From NCBI GenBank assembly GCA_030562195.1, contig JAUJPP010000012.1:22568001-22632000 (forward strand): a stretch of 64,000 nucleotides of DNA, given 5' to 3'. Under the pieces are notes generated by a model, which searched no databases, was not told the origin of the DNA, and worked only from the letters and a program-made list of their open reading frames with translations. Positions 1 to 13,581 of this stretch are shown here, in pieces. Made by a program: the position numbers and the translations under genes. The first letter of the stretch is position 1. Each line of letters starts with the position of its first letter. This stretch comes from Nipponacmea schrenckii. Its lineage: Eukaryota; Mollusca; Gastropoda; Lottiidae.

Positions 1-215
1 GTGTTGGTTCTTATGTCATGACGTCATTTGCTTGGATATGTTGAAAATGTTGGACGTGACTTCTAATCTCGATCATCATGTGAAAGTCCGATGACCTTGA
101 ATAAGTCATCTTCACTCATAATTCCAGTCCACCCAGCTGTAAATGGGTACGGATAATCTGGGAAAGATCAATGCCAAGAGGTTTGGCCAAGGACCGGCTG
201 GTAGAAAGGATATTG
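1..215 (+). repeat. SINE-A copy (tRNA-derived SINE), 5' end outside the window
   Basis: This is an interspersed repeat also found near 1468, 19613, 27843 (reverse), 54800, 61661 and 62268. The fullest copy, at 61.6 kb, has a tRNA-like head with a pol III A box (TAGCACAGCGG), a B-box-like GTTCTAATCTC and a conserved body with CCCAGCTGTAAATGGG. This copy starts inside the body and stops in the tail, lying in the intron before the first visible XDH-family exon. Confidence 0.75.
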
Positions 216-256
216 TTTTTTATTGGCTTTAGATTTGCTTTTAAATTTCATTTCAG

Positions 257-3200
257 GATGCCATCAAAGCCAATTCATACTTTGCAGAACCACGTATACT
301 TGCTTTTGGTGATGTAGATAAAGCATTCAATTCTTGCCAAAATACTTTTAATGACGAAGTTTATGTCGGATCTCAAGAACATTTCTATCTTGAAACTCAA
401 TCGTCTATAGTCGTACCAAAAGAAAACAACGAGATGGATGTATACTGTTCTACTCAAAGTCCCAACACGACACTTGTATGTCTTTGTATTATTTTTTTTC
501 AACTGCAGGATTTTGAAGAATAATGGCTTATGAAGTCAAGTAACGCCATGCAATGTAAATTGATGGAAATTTTGTCAGAACAGCTGCATGAGCCTACTCT
601 TTTACCATTTCCAACTGTTGAAGGATCCTTAACACACAAACGGGGCCTCGGTGTATGGTCCCATCCGAACGACTAGACATGTTTTACTTGGGCGAACTCG
701 ATTTGCAGCTTCTAGAATCGAAAATACCTCGAAGTCATTTTCCAGTAAGGTAATCGAGCAAGTGCAGACACATCCCGGCTACTTTTTAATGCTATTTTGA
801 CAAAGGTCACCATTTTTTCTTCTGTCTCTTCCATCTCTGACTCGGAAGGCCCAGAAGACCTTCCATGACGAAAGAGGACAAATTGATCGGACAGAATAGA
901 AAACTTTTCCTGATGAATATAGATGATTGTGACAATCAAGTAACAATGCAAAATCAAAATTTATCAGAACAGCTTTCAGACCTACTCATTATCCAACTAC
1001 ATAATATGGGATTGTGATATTCAAAATTTTCTTTCTTGATGACATTCATTAGCTGCCCTCTAGCTTTTTTTCTGTTCAAAATTTGTTGGTGGTTCTAACG
1101 TCATTGAAGCTGGTATGGAGCCCAATTCGTTCGACATTTTTGCTGCTTTTGTATTTCCATCATAGGAAATGATGAGATGTTTTAACTGTAAAACGCTGAT
1201 AATTCTGGATTTTTTAAGGCTCAAAATTTCGACGGCGAGCTGTGAACACTATTACTCTTTAGCTTAGCTAATATATTCTCTATATCTGACATAAGAATAA
1301 TTTGTCAAAAAAAATAACGTTACTTATTTTAATTTCAGATGAATGTTTGTCAAATTACTGGATTACCAACACACAAAGTAAGAGTTATTGTTAAGAGATT
1401 AGGTAAGGAGATTTTCAAAAAGTTTTATATGGCAAGTCTAATATTGAAATCCTTAGAGCCCACTGAAGCTTAGATACGTTGAAAAATGTTGGACGTGGGT
1501 TCTAATCTCGATCGGTGTGTGAAAGTTCGATGACCTTGAATAAGTCATCTTCACTCATTATTCCAGTCCACCCAGCTGTAAATGGGTACGGATAATCTGG
1601 GAAAGATCAATGCCAAGAGGTTTTGCCAAGGAACAGCTAGTAGAAAGGATCCTTGTCACGGCGGACTTGTGAACCTAAGTTGTTATCCTTGTAAAATATA
1701 GTAGTTTCTTTTTTTTCATTCTTTTTAGTAAAAATAAGAAGTTGGTCAGACTGTTCGGAGGATATGACCTGCCTCATTGAATTCATGGTTAAAATAATGA
1801 TTCTCCATTACTAATTTTCCTAATACAGAATCGAAGGTTACGTCTGTATTTTAAGCTTTGACTTTTGAAACTCTTTTCTCTTTCTACCATAGGTGGTGGT
1901 TTTGGTGGAAAAGAAACATCATCTGGGAAGTACGCTGGATTAGCAGCCACTGCAGCAATAAAGTAAAATATTCTTTTGTTCAATGAAAACACAAACCATC
2001 GTAATATATTTATTATCCTAATTTAACTGAGGTCTTCTTTAATGGCAGCCTCAATTCATTTGACACGTTAGGCCATAATATTTTTAGATTATTCCAGCCA
2101 TCAAACAAATCATGGCAACTTTGTTTAAGTATCAGTAGCAAATGTAATGAAATGAATGGAGTTTTACGCCCTACTCTTCTGCACCTTATTAAAAAAAAAA
2201 AAAAAAAATCATTAGCATAAAAGCCTAAAATTTTGTGGCGGATTTATTTCAGAATGTTGTTGAAAGTTTTTATTGAACGCTTCCTAAAAAACACTTTCTA
2301 TTGACACAGCAGGAGTTTCGTTATGCGCATAAATCCCACAATTGATACAAACATTCCCTAAATGCAGAATCACCGTAGACTACTTATCATGGATTTTAAA
2401 ATATCGTTCCTGAAATAAATAAAAGCTATCCTTTCTCACTGAAAAACAAGCCAAATTTGCACTGGATGATATTTGTTTAAGGTACAATCGTCCAGTACGT
2501 ATTGTATTAGATAGAGAGGACGATATGGTGATGACTGGAACACGACATCCATATCTCTCTAAGTTTAAGGTAAATAGTATATTATATTTAAAGTGATACT
2601 GCGTTTCTTAGCATGAACATAAAAATTTAGTTCTCAAGAATGGTCAATATGAGTATATATTCATCAGTGAACTTACCTGGTGTCATAAAGTAACAGAATC
2701 CCTGTACAATCTGGTAAACTCACAAAACTAAGTAATTTTTGAAAAACGCTTAATCTATTTATTGTTCAATGGGCGAGAAGTATAGTACAGATTGTTTTTA
2801 GTTTGCTATGAACAAGGTTGTCATTTAAGTTCTGATTTTTGGAATATGCCACTATCATTTTCTGCTTATGGACATGGGGGAATTTCTCTTGAAGACTCTT
2901 ATAATGGGCATGAACTATCTTGCTTGCTTGGGTGTATTGAAGGGGACGCCAAAGGGTGCAATGCCTGCACTGTGGTGAATATTAAGTCCTATAGGTCTTT
3001 GCACAAAAAAAAAAACGAGTCATTTTATACCCTATTAAAAGTACAAAAATATATATATAATGCAACAATGTAAGAATTTTTATATGCCCACACATTAATG
3101 TTTGCAAATATAGTCGTCATGTCTGTCTGTCTGTCATTGTTGTGGACACAATAGAGGGCCTGTTTCTTGATGGATTTTGATGAAACTTGGTGTGAGTGTT

Positions 3201-6200
3201 CCTAATCACCCAAGGATGAACTTTGATTAAATATCAAGAGAAATCTTTCATTTGAAGATAATTCTTGTCAACCTCCCGGACAAATGTGGGCGTATTACAA
3301 TGGCCGTCGCTATTGTTTTTATCTTTTTTTGATCTCTCAGGTTGGGTTTTCGAATGATGGTAAAATACAGTGCATGGACGTCACCTGTTATTCCAACTGT
3401 GGAAACTCTATTGACCTCTCCTTGGATGTAAGTTGCTTATCTTCATGACAGATTGAAGTTATACCAATCACTGCTGGCATGGTCTAGTTCAGATGAACTC
3501 CTTACTTGCCATTGTGCATTGTGAATTAGTTCCTGTCAATACACATGAAACAACTTTCTCTTTAATGTAAAGTTTTTTGTCCCCGAAACAGCACAATAAC
3601 CTATAGTAGGAAGCAACACATGAAGGTTCCTAGCAATTTAAATCTGTACTTGAAATTGTGAGGTAAAGCTAGCCTTAAAGCCAGTTTTTTTCTGGTTCCC
3701 GAACCACAAGTCTCGATCAAAAAAGTACCACATTATTGACAGGTTTCAGCGATGTAAAACTAGTACTTTTGGAATGAGAAAGCAGCTAAGCTTTTTTCGT
3801 TCCCACCTTGGCCAAAAAGACGGCTTTAAAGCTAGCTTTTATTTGGCCCCCGATAAATTGCTGAACACAAAAAGAGAGGTTTTGGTTCCCAAACCGTAAT
3901 GGTTTGGCAATATAAAAAGTGGAAACACAGAAAAGCTTGCTTAAAGCAGGCTTTTTGGCCAAGTGGAAACGCAGTTAATATTTCAACTCAATCCTCAAAT
4001 CACATTTCAAGACATTTAAAGCTTTTGTTGTAATATAAAAAAAGCCTCTTTTAAAAATTCAAGTTACCAAAAAGTCCAGGAAGAGATTCAGAATGGTCAG
4101 AAACTATTTTACGTGTGTTATTTCTAATTTCTATGTTAGAACCATAGGTATTTTCGTATGCTATAAATGGTTCAGATATTTATGTCATGACAGTTTGGAC
4201 ATATAATCAAGACTCTGTTTTTTACTGACTTAAAGACTCCTGGGCTGTTGGTTTGGAGGTTACAAACTAAGTTCATCTTGTTTCATGTTTTATAAGGTTG
4301 GAAGTTCAGCTACATTTAGAGCTACGAGTGCTTATAAGATTCCTAATATTCGGATAACAGTTCATGCATGCAAGACCAACATCAGTTCTAATACGGCCTT
4401 CCGTGGTTTTGGGTATCCGCAGATTCTTATGGTCGTGGAATCTGCCATTGAAAGCGTTTGTCAACATCTTGTTATGGATCCACTTAAGGTGAGAAACACT
4501 TGGGATACTTAATACGTCAAGTCCTGCTCTGCGCGAAAATTAGTCCAAAAGTTGCTGACTCTATTCCCAGCTTCAGATAGATATTTTCACAGATATGTCT
4601 CCCCCAGCCAAATCTGTCCAAGATTTTTTTATTTCACATGGATATCACGTTTATGTGATGGAAAATTAAAAATGGCATGCCCTTTACCGTCAATTTTAAC
4701 CGAGTTGCCAACAAGAAAGAACGCATTTGTTCTTATGGGGAAAGTGGCGCATGAATATGTGATCTACATCACTTCCTTAATTTTCGTAAACTAATCCAAG
4801 ATACCTGATAATCTGATTTTCAGGTTCGTCAACTTAATTTCTATAAAGAGGGTGAACGAACACACATTAATCAAATTATCTCCAATTGTCATATCCAAGA
4901 TTGTTGGGACGGATGTCTCAAACAGAGTGACTACCAATCTCGACATGAACAAATAGAACAGTTCAATAGGTAGGTAAAGTATTTGGGTTTGTCGTCTGGC
5001 TCTCCAGATTATATTTCTTACAAGACGCCACTCGCTGTTAAGTTTCAGATTCAGAATTTGAAACCACAGCAGACTGGGTTGATTTACAAACAATATCTAT
5101 TAAAGTTGAGCGAGGCGGGTACATATTTAGTCTTGAACAACCCTAATGGTGTCATTTGTCTTCACCTTACCAACTATTATCTGATCATGTGAGAGCTTTC
5201 ATCCGTCTTTGAACACTGACAGGTTTGACATACATCCTGAAGTCTTTGAGTTCTCAGCACTTCTGGGTCATTGTTGGAGCTATTTGCGCAAAGGCAATCC
5301 TCTCTGTTAATGTAAATCTGTGTTTTAAATATTAAACATATGTTATCCAGGTACTATAAAGCCTGTTTTTAGCCCATCCCATTCAATAAAACGTCTTTAA
5401 ATTGTTTTTCAGAGCAAACCGATGGAGGAAAAGAGGAATTTCAATTGTGCCGTTGATGTATGGAGTTAGCTTTGAGTTAAAATTTATGAACCAGGTCGGT
5501 TAATTTTGTAGTAAAGCCTTGAAATGATCTAAGCTACATTATTTTGATTTAGAAAACACATACAGATAACTTCTACCTTTCTTGGGTCCCATCTTTTTTC
5601 GTGTAAAGCAGGGGAATTCAACCTTTTCCAACAATGTCCCCATTTTTTGGTTAAAGAAAAGTTCGCGTCCCCCATTTCATTTTAAATATTGACTTACCAT
5701 ATAACTGTCGAATAGAATATATAAAATTCAATAAACTATCTTCATATAATCATATTGTATAAATAAATTACACCCGGCACGGCCTTGTATTAAATCTTAA
5801 ACCATAACATGTTCACAGACACAACATTTTTTTTTTTTTGCGATTATATGATATTCGCTTCCCCCAGAAGTTTTCCGACACCACAGCTTGGGACGCAACC
5901 CCAAGGTTGATTACCCCTGAATTAAGGGTTTACAAGGGGTGGTTTCTCACACTGTCTACGTTTATTATAGGCTGGTGCTCTGGTGAACGTCTATCTAGAT
6001 GGTGCTGTGCTTTTAGCTCATGGTGGAGCGGAGATGGGACAGGGTATTCATATTAAAATGATTCAGGTACATTTATATTTATTTCTAGGTCAATCAGTCC
6101 GTCTTTATTTTGTCGTCTGTATTTTAAAAATACTTCAATAATACAAGAGAATTCATGTTGTAAATTCAAAATGAATTGTTCATGTATGTATTTGTATCTA

Positions 6201-9200
6201 TAAAATTGGGAGTAGGTTTGTTGAGTTTATTTTGAAGTACTGTATAATTCCGTGTATAATGCGCAGGTTTTTACCCTAAAACGGTAAAACGGCCCCAACA
6301 AAGAGGGGCATTATATAAGATTGAAGATTGAAATAACCATACCCAGGCGCTTTGTAGTCAAGCATAATAATGTTGGACAATTAAAACGCCATGCAGTGTG
6401 CAATGAGGGAAATTTTACCAGGACAGGATGATTAACTATTAAAGCCAGTTTCGCCAAAATCTGTAACGAAGCGTTTTAAAATGAATGGAGTTTTACGTCC
6501 CACACTTCTGCACCTTATAGGCTAATGTAGTCATGCAAAGCCATGTAGTGTGCAATGAGGGAAATTTTGCCAGGACAGCGGCATTAGTCTACTCTTTTTG
6601 TGATTTCCAACTGTCAAGGGATCTTCAACATGCACAGCCTGTAGCACACAGGGCCTCAGTTTGTGTCGCATGGAATTTTTTTTTTGTTTTTTTTTTTATA
6701 GATAGCAAGTGAAACATTAGGTGTACCATGTAGCAGAATTCATATTATTGAAACTGGCACTAATACTGTTCCTAATACCATAGCAACTGCTGCCAGTACC
6801 GGATCTGACCTTAACGGAATGGCTGTGAAGGTGAGTGTACATCTTCGTCAGTTAACGACCAGCTGACATCGAACTTTAACTTTTTTAGACTCGTGGTGTC
6901 TGATCTGTGAGACTTGTAATCCAAATTCACAGCATAGATTTATCCTCGGATTTTGAATTCATTTCAGAAAAAAGGCTTGGCTTTTATTTTTCGGATGATT
7001 CAATAAACCATACTACAAGCTTTGTACTTGCGCCAGTAGCCGAAAACAATAACTCAATTTCATCAAATTTGGTCTCAAATTAAGACTCAATTTCAACAAG
7101 TTTGGTCTCCTCTAAGCAACTTCTTTCTGTGTTCGCATTTTGATCATTCCATGAAGCTACTAATATGCAAAGGAGTAAATAGTACATAATGATAGCATCA
7201 ACAAATACAAACATCTACATATACAAACATCTACAAATACAAACATCTACAAATACAAACATCTACAAATACAAACATCTACATATACAAAAATCTACAT
7301 ATACAAACATCTACATATACAAACATCTACATATACAAACATCTACATATACAAACATCTACAAATACAAACATCTACATATACAAACATCAACAAATAC
7401 AAACATCTACATATACAAACATCTACATATACAAACATCTACATATACAAACATCTACATATACAAACATCTACATATACAAACATCTACAAATACAAAC
7501 ATCTACATATACAAACATCTACAAATACAAACATCTACATATACAAACATCTACATATACAAACATCTACAAATACAAACATCTACATATACAAACATCA
7601 CATAACAAACATCAACATATACAAACATCAACATACACAAAATCAACAAACTACAAACATCTACAAATACAAACATCTACATATACAAACATCTACAAAT
7701 ACAAACATCTACAAATACAAACATCTACATATACAAACATCAACAAATACAAACATCTACATATACAAACATCTACATATACAAACATCTACATATACAA
7801 ACATCTACATATACAAACATCTACAAATACAAACATCTACAAATACAAACATCTACATATACAAACATCTACATATACAAACATCACATACAAACATCAA
7901 CAACACAAACATCACAATACAAACATCTACATATACAAACATCTACATATACAAACATCTACAAATACAAACATCTACATATACAAACATCTACAAATAC
8001 AAACATCTACATATACAAACATCTACATATACAAACATCTACAAATACAAACATCTACATAACAAACATCACAAATACAAACATCAACAAATACAAACAT
8101 CAACATATACAAACATCAACAAATACAAACATCTACATATACAAACATCTACATATACAAACATCTACATATACAAACATCAACAAATACAAACATCTAC
8201 ATATACAAACATCTACATATACAAACATCTACATATACAAACATCTACAAATACAAACATCTACAAATACAAACATCTACAAATACAAACATCTACATAT
8301 ACAAACATCAACAAATACAAACATCTACATATACAAACATCTACATATACAAACATCTACATATACAAACATCTACATATACAAACATCTACAAATACAA
8401 ACATCTACAAATACAAACATCTACAAATACAAACATCTACATATACAAACATCAACAAATACAAACATCTACATATACAAACATCTACATATACAAACAT
8501 CTACATATACAAACATCAACAAATACAAACATCTACATATACAAACATCTACATATCAAACATCTACAAACAAACATCTACATATACAAACATCTACAAT
8601 ACAAACATCACATATACAAAATCTACATATACAAACATCTACATATACAAACATCTACAAATACAAACATCTACATATACAAACATCAACAAATACAAAC
8701 ATCTACAAATACAAACATCTACAAATGGACCTACACTGTAATTAATTTTTTTTTCATTGTACAGAATGCTTGCGAAAAGATCAACAAGCGACTTGAACCG
8801 TTTAAAAGTGAACCCGGAACAACATGGAAGGATTGGGTAAGGTCGGAATTTGATTCTTGACCCTTTTATAGAAAAGATTTCGTTCATTGATGGTATGACA
8901 AAACCGTTTTTCGTTCTAGCAGCATGCAGACAGGACCAATCTAAAACTTATTCTGAAATTACCTGTTTTCAGCTGCGATATTGAATACAACATCGAAGCC
9001 CTTGAAAGAAATGCATTTAACCAAACATATGGCTTATCTTCTCTCGAAGGCTTTGATTGGCTGTATTTGCAAAGTGTACAATTTACGACAATTATACAGA
9101 AATATGCTCCAAGAAAAATGTTAATGATGGCAATATATGAAATTTGTAATACCTGGATATTGTGAAGAAATTCGTTTCTGTTTGTAATGTTGCTATTTTA

Positions 9201-12173
9201 TTATTGTTATTTAGGTAATGAAAGCCCATCTTGAACGTGTTAGTCTGTCTGCTACCGGATTTCACAAGTAAGCTACTTTATTTAAATCTTCTTCTCATGA
9301 TAGCGCGACTCGGACGATAATTTCGTGTATTTTGTAAACAAAAACAAAATAATAATGCGTTTTCATAGTCAAGCAAACGAAAAATAGAGCATGATGCTTT
9401 GTTAAAATCCTAACTTGATCAATAACAGTTGGTTTGAAAATGTTTTTATTCATCTCGCCCTTTGCTTCATGTTAGCATAGCAGACGACACTTCAAATCCA
9501 CTGAGCTATTACACAGTTATATATTTTCCTACTTTTGCTTTTCTTTCAGAGTTGAGGGCTTGGGTTACAACGAAGAAACAGATTCCAAAACTGTATATAA
9601 ATATTTCTCATTTGGTGCTGGTTGTTCTGAGGTTGAAATTGATTGTTTAACTGGAGACCATACGGTAAGACCTACAGCATATTATTTTTTTTTAAAATCA
9701 TCTCCAGTATGTTTTATTGAATTATTAATATCAATATGTTATCTGTCAGATGTATTGTTATTTGAAGTTTACGGTAAAGGTGGTTACAATTTACAAACCA
9801 AAGAAATCTTTGATGCCTAAACTGGCAATATGATTTGGCCTCACATGATGTTTTCAATGTGAATGTTATATATTATGTTTTAAATGTGATTGTTATTATG
9901 TTTTCCATGTGATTGTTATATATTATGTTTTAAATGTGATTGTTATAATATTTTCAATGTGATTGTTATATATTATGTTTTCAGTGTGATTGTTATATAT
10001 TATGTTTTCAGTGTGATTGTTATATATTATGTTTTCAGTGTGATTGTTATATATTATGTTTTCAATGTGATTGTTATAATGTTTTCAATGTGATTGTTAT
10101 ATACATGTATTATGTTTTCAATGTGATTGTTATAATATTTTCAATGTGATTGTTATATATAATGTTTTCAATGTGATTGTTAGTATGTTTTCAATGTGAT
10201 TGTTATATACATGTATTATGTTGTTATATATAATGTTTTCAATGTGATTGTTATATATAATGTTTTCAATGTGATTGTTATTATGTTTTCCATGTGATTG
10301 TTATATATAATGTTTTCAATGTGATTGTTATTATGTTTTCAATGTGATTGTTATATATTATGTTTCAAATGTGATTGTTATAATATTTTCAATGTGATTG
10401 TTATATTATATAGGTATTAAGAACTGATATTGTCATGGATCTTGGTAAAAGTTTAAATCCAGCAGTGGATATCGGTCAAATTGAAGGTGGTTTTGTTCAG
10501 GTATACTATTTATAACTATTTTCTGATTCTCACAGGATTTGTAAATTTAATTCAAAAGCAATGTTTGTGTGCTCGTTTGGTTTGGTTTTAAAAAGTATTC
10601 AAATTTGTGTTGGGTTGGCTATGTTTCAGTTGACGTACAGTAATTTCTTGATTGGAAATATTTATCCTTTCACAATTGTTTGTGAACATTTTAAAAGGCA
10701 CAATTTTTGACTGAACCTCATTGAAAATCTGAAATAATCAGAAAATCAATAAATATTAAATATGAATTATTGCCCTTGTTCTTCAAAACATAAGGCACGA
10801 TACCTTATGGCACTTGATGAAACTTGGTGTGAGTGTTTTATTATTAAAAATCAAAAAAATTGGAAAATCTTTTAAATGAATTTTTACCCTGGATCCCAAT
10901 AATAAGGGGTACATTTCTAGTTACGCCATTCGTAACTTGATCCTAAAATAGTTCTGCATTAGTCTGGAATATTTGAATATATTTTTTTCAGGGTTATGGT
11001 CTGTACATGTTAGAACAATATAAGGTTTCCCAATCTGGGAACCTACTAACTAAGGGTCCTGGGACCTACAAAATACCTTCTGTAGGGAACATACCTAAGG
11101 TTTTCAATGTCTCCTTACTTAGTGATAAACCTAATCCAAATGCTGTTTACTCTTCAAAGGTAATGTAGTTTTATCTTTTCTCCATGTTTAAGTCAAGCAT
11201 CAGCATTACAGAGATTGTACAAATTTGATTTCTAAATTTCCTCTGTGCATCAGAGACATAAGCATCAATTTGTACCACTCCCTTTGTAAATGTACTAAAG
11301 CTAAGTTTAATGATTGCAATGGTAAAGCATATTTTGACGTCACCAATTGCTTAATTTGAGTGGAATTGCAGGAACCACAGACTTCTGATTGATTAATGTG
11401 AAAACATTTATAAGATGGTTTTCTCATTATTGGTGTCATTCAAAACACTTCGTTGTTCTCACGTTTAACCAGTAGTTCACCGTCGGTAAAAGTTAACAAA
11501 AAATCGGCATTAGTGACTTGGATAAAAATATTAAATTACTGTAGATGTTTGATGATCGTTTTGTTATTGTGATGTGATGTATGACAATATGTTCAGAAAG
11601 TTCAAATTCCAATTATGATAAATATTGCCAAACATTCATGGCATTGAATACTCTTTACAGTTGGATACTAGTTGAATAGTACCTAGCGTAGCATATTTTT
11701 GACATTAACAAAACATCGTTTAATTAATTCCGGTTGGGGAAAAAAATTAATCAACAGCCCTGCCAAATACATGTGCCGATTTTTGGTGAACCATAGTTCA
11801 TAGTACCTATCGTAGCATATTTTTGACATCAACAAAACATGGTTTAAAAAATCAACAGCCCTGGCATAGGCCTATTTTTGGTGAACCACGGTTTATCTTT
11901 ATTTTTCTTGTATATTCTACAGGCTATAGGTGAACCACCATTATTATTAGCAATTTCCGTTTTCTTGGCTACTAAAGAGGCCATATCGGCGGCAAGAAAA
12001 GATCAGGGAATAGAAGGTTACTTCCGGTTAGACTCGCCAGCTACACCGGATGTTATTAGAATGGCTTGTCAAGACCAGTTTACGAAACAGGTATTGGGTG
12101 TATTTTTGTTCGTAAAATAAGTTAATTCATTGACCTCAGAATGAATATTTGTCCTTATTTTCAGATATTATAG
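257..12173 (+). CDS. Xanthine dehydrogenase/aldehyde oxidase family protein, 3' part (molybdenum-cofactor domain)
   Basis: Molybdo-flavoenzyme of purine or aldehyde oxidation. I placed 17 exons: 257-475, 1339-1402, 1893-1962, 2482-2569, 3341-3427, 4297-4488, 4824-4969, 5413-5494, 5971-6066, 6702-6830, 8765-8836, 9215-9267, 9550-9664, 10414-10500, 10992-11159, 11923-12090, 12165-12173. They join in frame into 614 residues, all from the C-terminal molybdopterin domain. Visible family motifs are [48 protein letters not shown] and AIGEPPL. The fit to vertebrate XDH is almost gapless. Residues equivalent to bovine Gln767, Glu802, Phe914, Phe1009 and Glu1261 are kept, but Arg880 is Ser and Thr1010 is Glu. 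The N-terminal Fe-S and FAD domains must lie upstream. The last exon adds only Ile-Leu-stop and is the least certain part; it would make the C terminus shorter than usual. XDH-derived paralogue or true XDH cannot be settled here. Confidence 0.93.
535..695 (-). repeat. SINE-B fragment
   Basis: Matches the body of the second tRNA-derived SINE family (best copies at 30205-30415 and 49925-50252), including the segment after 'ccatgcaatg' and the 'ggcctcgg' block. The tRNA-like head is missing. It lies in an XDH-family intron. Confidence 0.55.
1468..1706 (+). repeat. SINE-A copy
   Basis: Near-complete SINE-A body and tail in the intron between XDH-family exons 2 and 3, ending in the 'cttgtaaaatata' tail shared by the other copies. 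The A-box head is absent, so it is 5' truncated. Confidence 0.75.
2592..2772 (-). repeat. Interspersed repeat C (about 180 bp, carries a splice-donor-like motif)
   Basis: Reverse-orientation copy of a repeat also seen at 20165-20345, 25535-25690, 49365-49530 and 58345-58480, with fragments near 39170 and 62215. All share a core that reads 'gacaccaggtaagttcac' in the forward sense. No terminal inverted repeat or coding capacity was seen, so the class is unknown. Confidence 0.6.
3110..3310 (+). repeat. Interspersed repeat D
   Basis: Contains the blocks 'tgtggacacaatagagg' and 'gatgaaacttggtgtgagtg', which recur near 10800-10920, 16770-16930 (reverse), 27055-27180 and 32690-32790 (partial). It lies immediately before XDH-family exon 5. 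No coding content was recognised. Confidence 0.55.
3655..3985. repeat. Probable non-autonomous DNA element, class unknown
   Basis: The segment starts with 'ccttaaagccag' and ends with 'gtggaaacgcag', and inside has several 'ggttccc.aacc' and 'gcttaaagc' near-palindromes. This resembles short inverted-repeat elements, but no other copy or target-site duplication was found in the window. Confidence 0.25.
6365..6670 (-). repeat. Two adjoining SINE-B fragments
   Basis: The block 'gtgcaatgagggaaatttt' appears twice, near 6400 and 6550, inside one XDH-family intron. The second fragment continues into the 'cacagcctgtagcacacagg' block typical of SINE-B. It ends about 30 bases before exon 10 at a T-rich tract that serves as that exon's pyrimidine tract. 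Confidence 0.6.
7189..8727. repeat. Minisatellite, 16-bp unit, about 95 copies
   Basis: Tandem array of a 16-base unit (CATCTACATATACAAA with an AAAT variant) filling most of the intron before XDH-family exon 11 (8765-8836). Its right edge is about 37 bases from that exon. Units carry single-base losses near 7600, 7890 and 8560. The 138-codon frame across part of it results from a stop-free unit and is not a gene. Confidence 0.95.
9838..10413. repeat. Minisatellite, about 24-27-bp unit
   Basis: Repeats of 'tgtgattgttatatattatg' with a 'ttttcaa' link run directly up to the 3' splice site of XDH-family exon 14 (10414-10500), so the last unit supplies its pyrimidine tract and AG. Units alternate between long and short forms. 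Confidence 0.92.
11665..11895 (+). repeat. Two-copy tandem duplication (about 115-130 bp)
   Basis: The segment with 'gtagcatatttttgacat', 'aacaaaacat', 'atcaacagccctg' and 'tttttggtgaacca' occurs twice in a row, with small differences. It ends about 30 bases before the penultimate XDH-family exon. Confidence 0.75.
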
Positions 12174-13107
12174 CAAAAATACAGTTTCATGCTGTTGGTC
12201 ATAAAATGTCCATCCATTAACAATACGTTTTGACAAACTTTCCAATGAAAATAATTCTCTTGAAATTTCCAGCTTCAAATTTTTTTTTTCGTCAGCTTTC
12301 AATTTTTTAAAAAGACTTTCATAAGAGCTTATACATGTACCTGTATTTGTATCAATACAAATATAATTAATTCTGTAAAATTTAAGGGACATCTTTGTCT
12401 AAACCTTTCCTTAAAGATGTTTTACAGTGTCATATGATTTTTAATCACTAAAACTGATTTTATAGTTAGTTTTAGGGGCCTACTGTATTTCTAAATCTGA
12501 GAATAAGGTGGCGTCTAGTAAGATTAAACTGACGAAAACATAAATATTAGTACCGGTACACATTACTTATAGGTATTTAAAGGAACACCCTACTTAAGGA
12601 TTAAACGTTGGTTTCACTAGCATTATTGGTGTGTAACTAATTTCACGGACATACGGTACTGAAAAATACTAATCCATTACTGTATGTAATTTGCGTGATA
12701 TTAATGCTGGTCTTTAGGCAAAGGCACAGTATCATTGACAAACAGTTATCACCCAGTTTTTTAGCAGTTTCCAATTAAGATGATAGTAGAAATGTAAATT
12801 TTACTGAAATCATGATTTTACAACATTTTAACTGCAATCATACTGAAAAATCCAACTGAGTTGTGAATTACAAATATTTGTTAAGCTTTTGACCATCCTT
12901 TTTGAGTCCATTAAAGAATGACTGATTGGTCTTAAAAACTAGTTATATCCTACTAATCTTGTAGACATGGATTAATGGTATAACAATTTAACTTACGTTA
13001 GTAGAATGTATAACTTAACAACTTATTATTGTTTAAATTTATACATAAAATGTTTCTTATGTTCGCCTCTTCAACTTCCCTAGAATAAAACCTATGTTGC
13101 AAAATAT
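12174..13107. other. 3' flank of the XDH-family gene, no further gene seen
   Basis: AT-rich sequence after the predicted Ile-Leu-stop exon. It probably holds the 3' untranslated region: an AATAAA signal occurs near 13084. No coding frame with family similarity was found on either strand. Confidence 0.4.
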
Positions 13108-13111
13108 TTAA

Positions 13112-13581
13112 AGGGGCACAATCATGATTTTTAGTGATCGTTTTTGGCCTTTGTTACATTTAAACAGTCCTCAGAAATACTCAAGCTCTAAGAAAATTGC
13201 AAAATACCTTGAAATATACCTCAAAAATTTCACTTTTTATTTTTTTCCGTGCTGAACGCCGCTGGTCTTCAGTCAGTCTGAAAATTGTGTGTCCTGTTGA
13301 TAAAATCTACAATTGTTATTACATGTACTTTCTTTTTGTTTTATCAGTGTGGGCCTGCGCAGTAGTCCATTAAAACTCTTTCATTTTCCAATATGGCGGG
13401 ACGTTCATAATATCTTAAGACATTATGATTTTCAAACACAGATAAATATGTATACCCATGGATTTGAAGGCTCAAATTTCAAAGGTAAGCTCTGTAGACT
13501 ATGTCTGATTAGCTAAACAGAAGATTTCATGTGTTTGAGGCTGTCGGATGATTGTCCGAAACAAATCAAGCCTGTGCCCCT
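13112..13581. mobile_element. MITE with TTAA target duplication (Kolobok/piggyBac-like)
   Basis: 470-base element with perfect 9-base terminal inverted repeats, AGGGGCACA at 13112-13120 and TGTGCCCCT at 13573-13581, flanked on both sides by TTAA (13108-13111 and 13582-13585). TTAA duplications are typical of Kolobok and piggyBac transposons. No transposase is encoded, so it is non-autonomous. Confidence 0.75.

Noticed and set aside
2792..3073. 93-codon plus-strand frame in an XDH-family intron
   Set aside because: No splice sites placing it in the gene frame and no recognisable similarity; it ends in A-rich low-complexity sequence.
7189..7605. 138-codon frame with [13 protein letters not shown] repeats
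   Set aside because: It is the translation of the 16-bp minisatellite within an intron; indels break it in later units.
13313..13516. Alternative last exon of the XDH-family gene near 13440-13460
   Set aside because: It lies inside the TTAA-flanked MITE, and its frame does not continue that of the exon ending at 12090.
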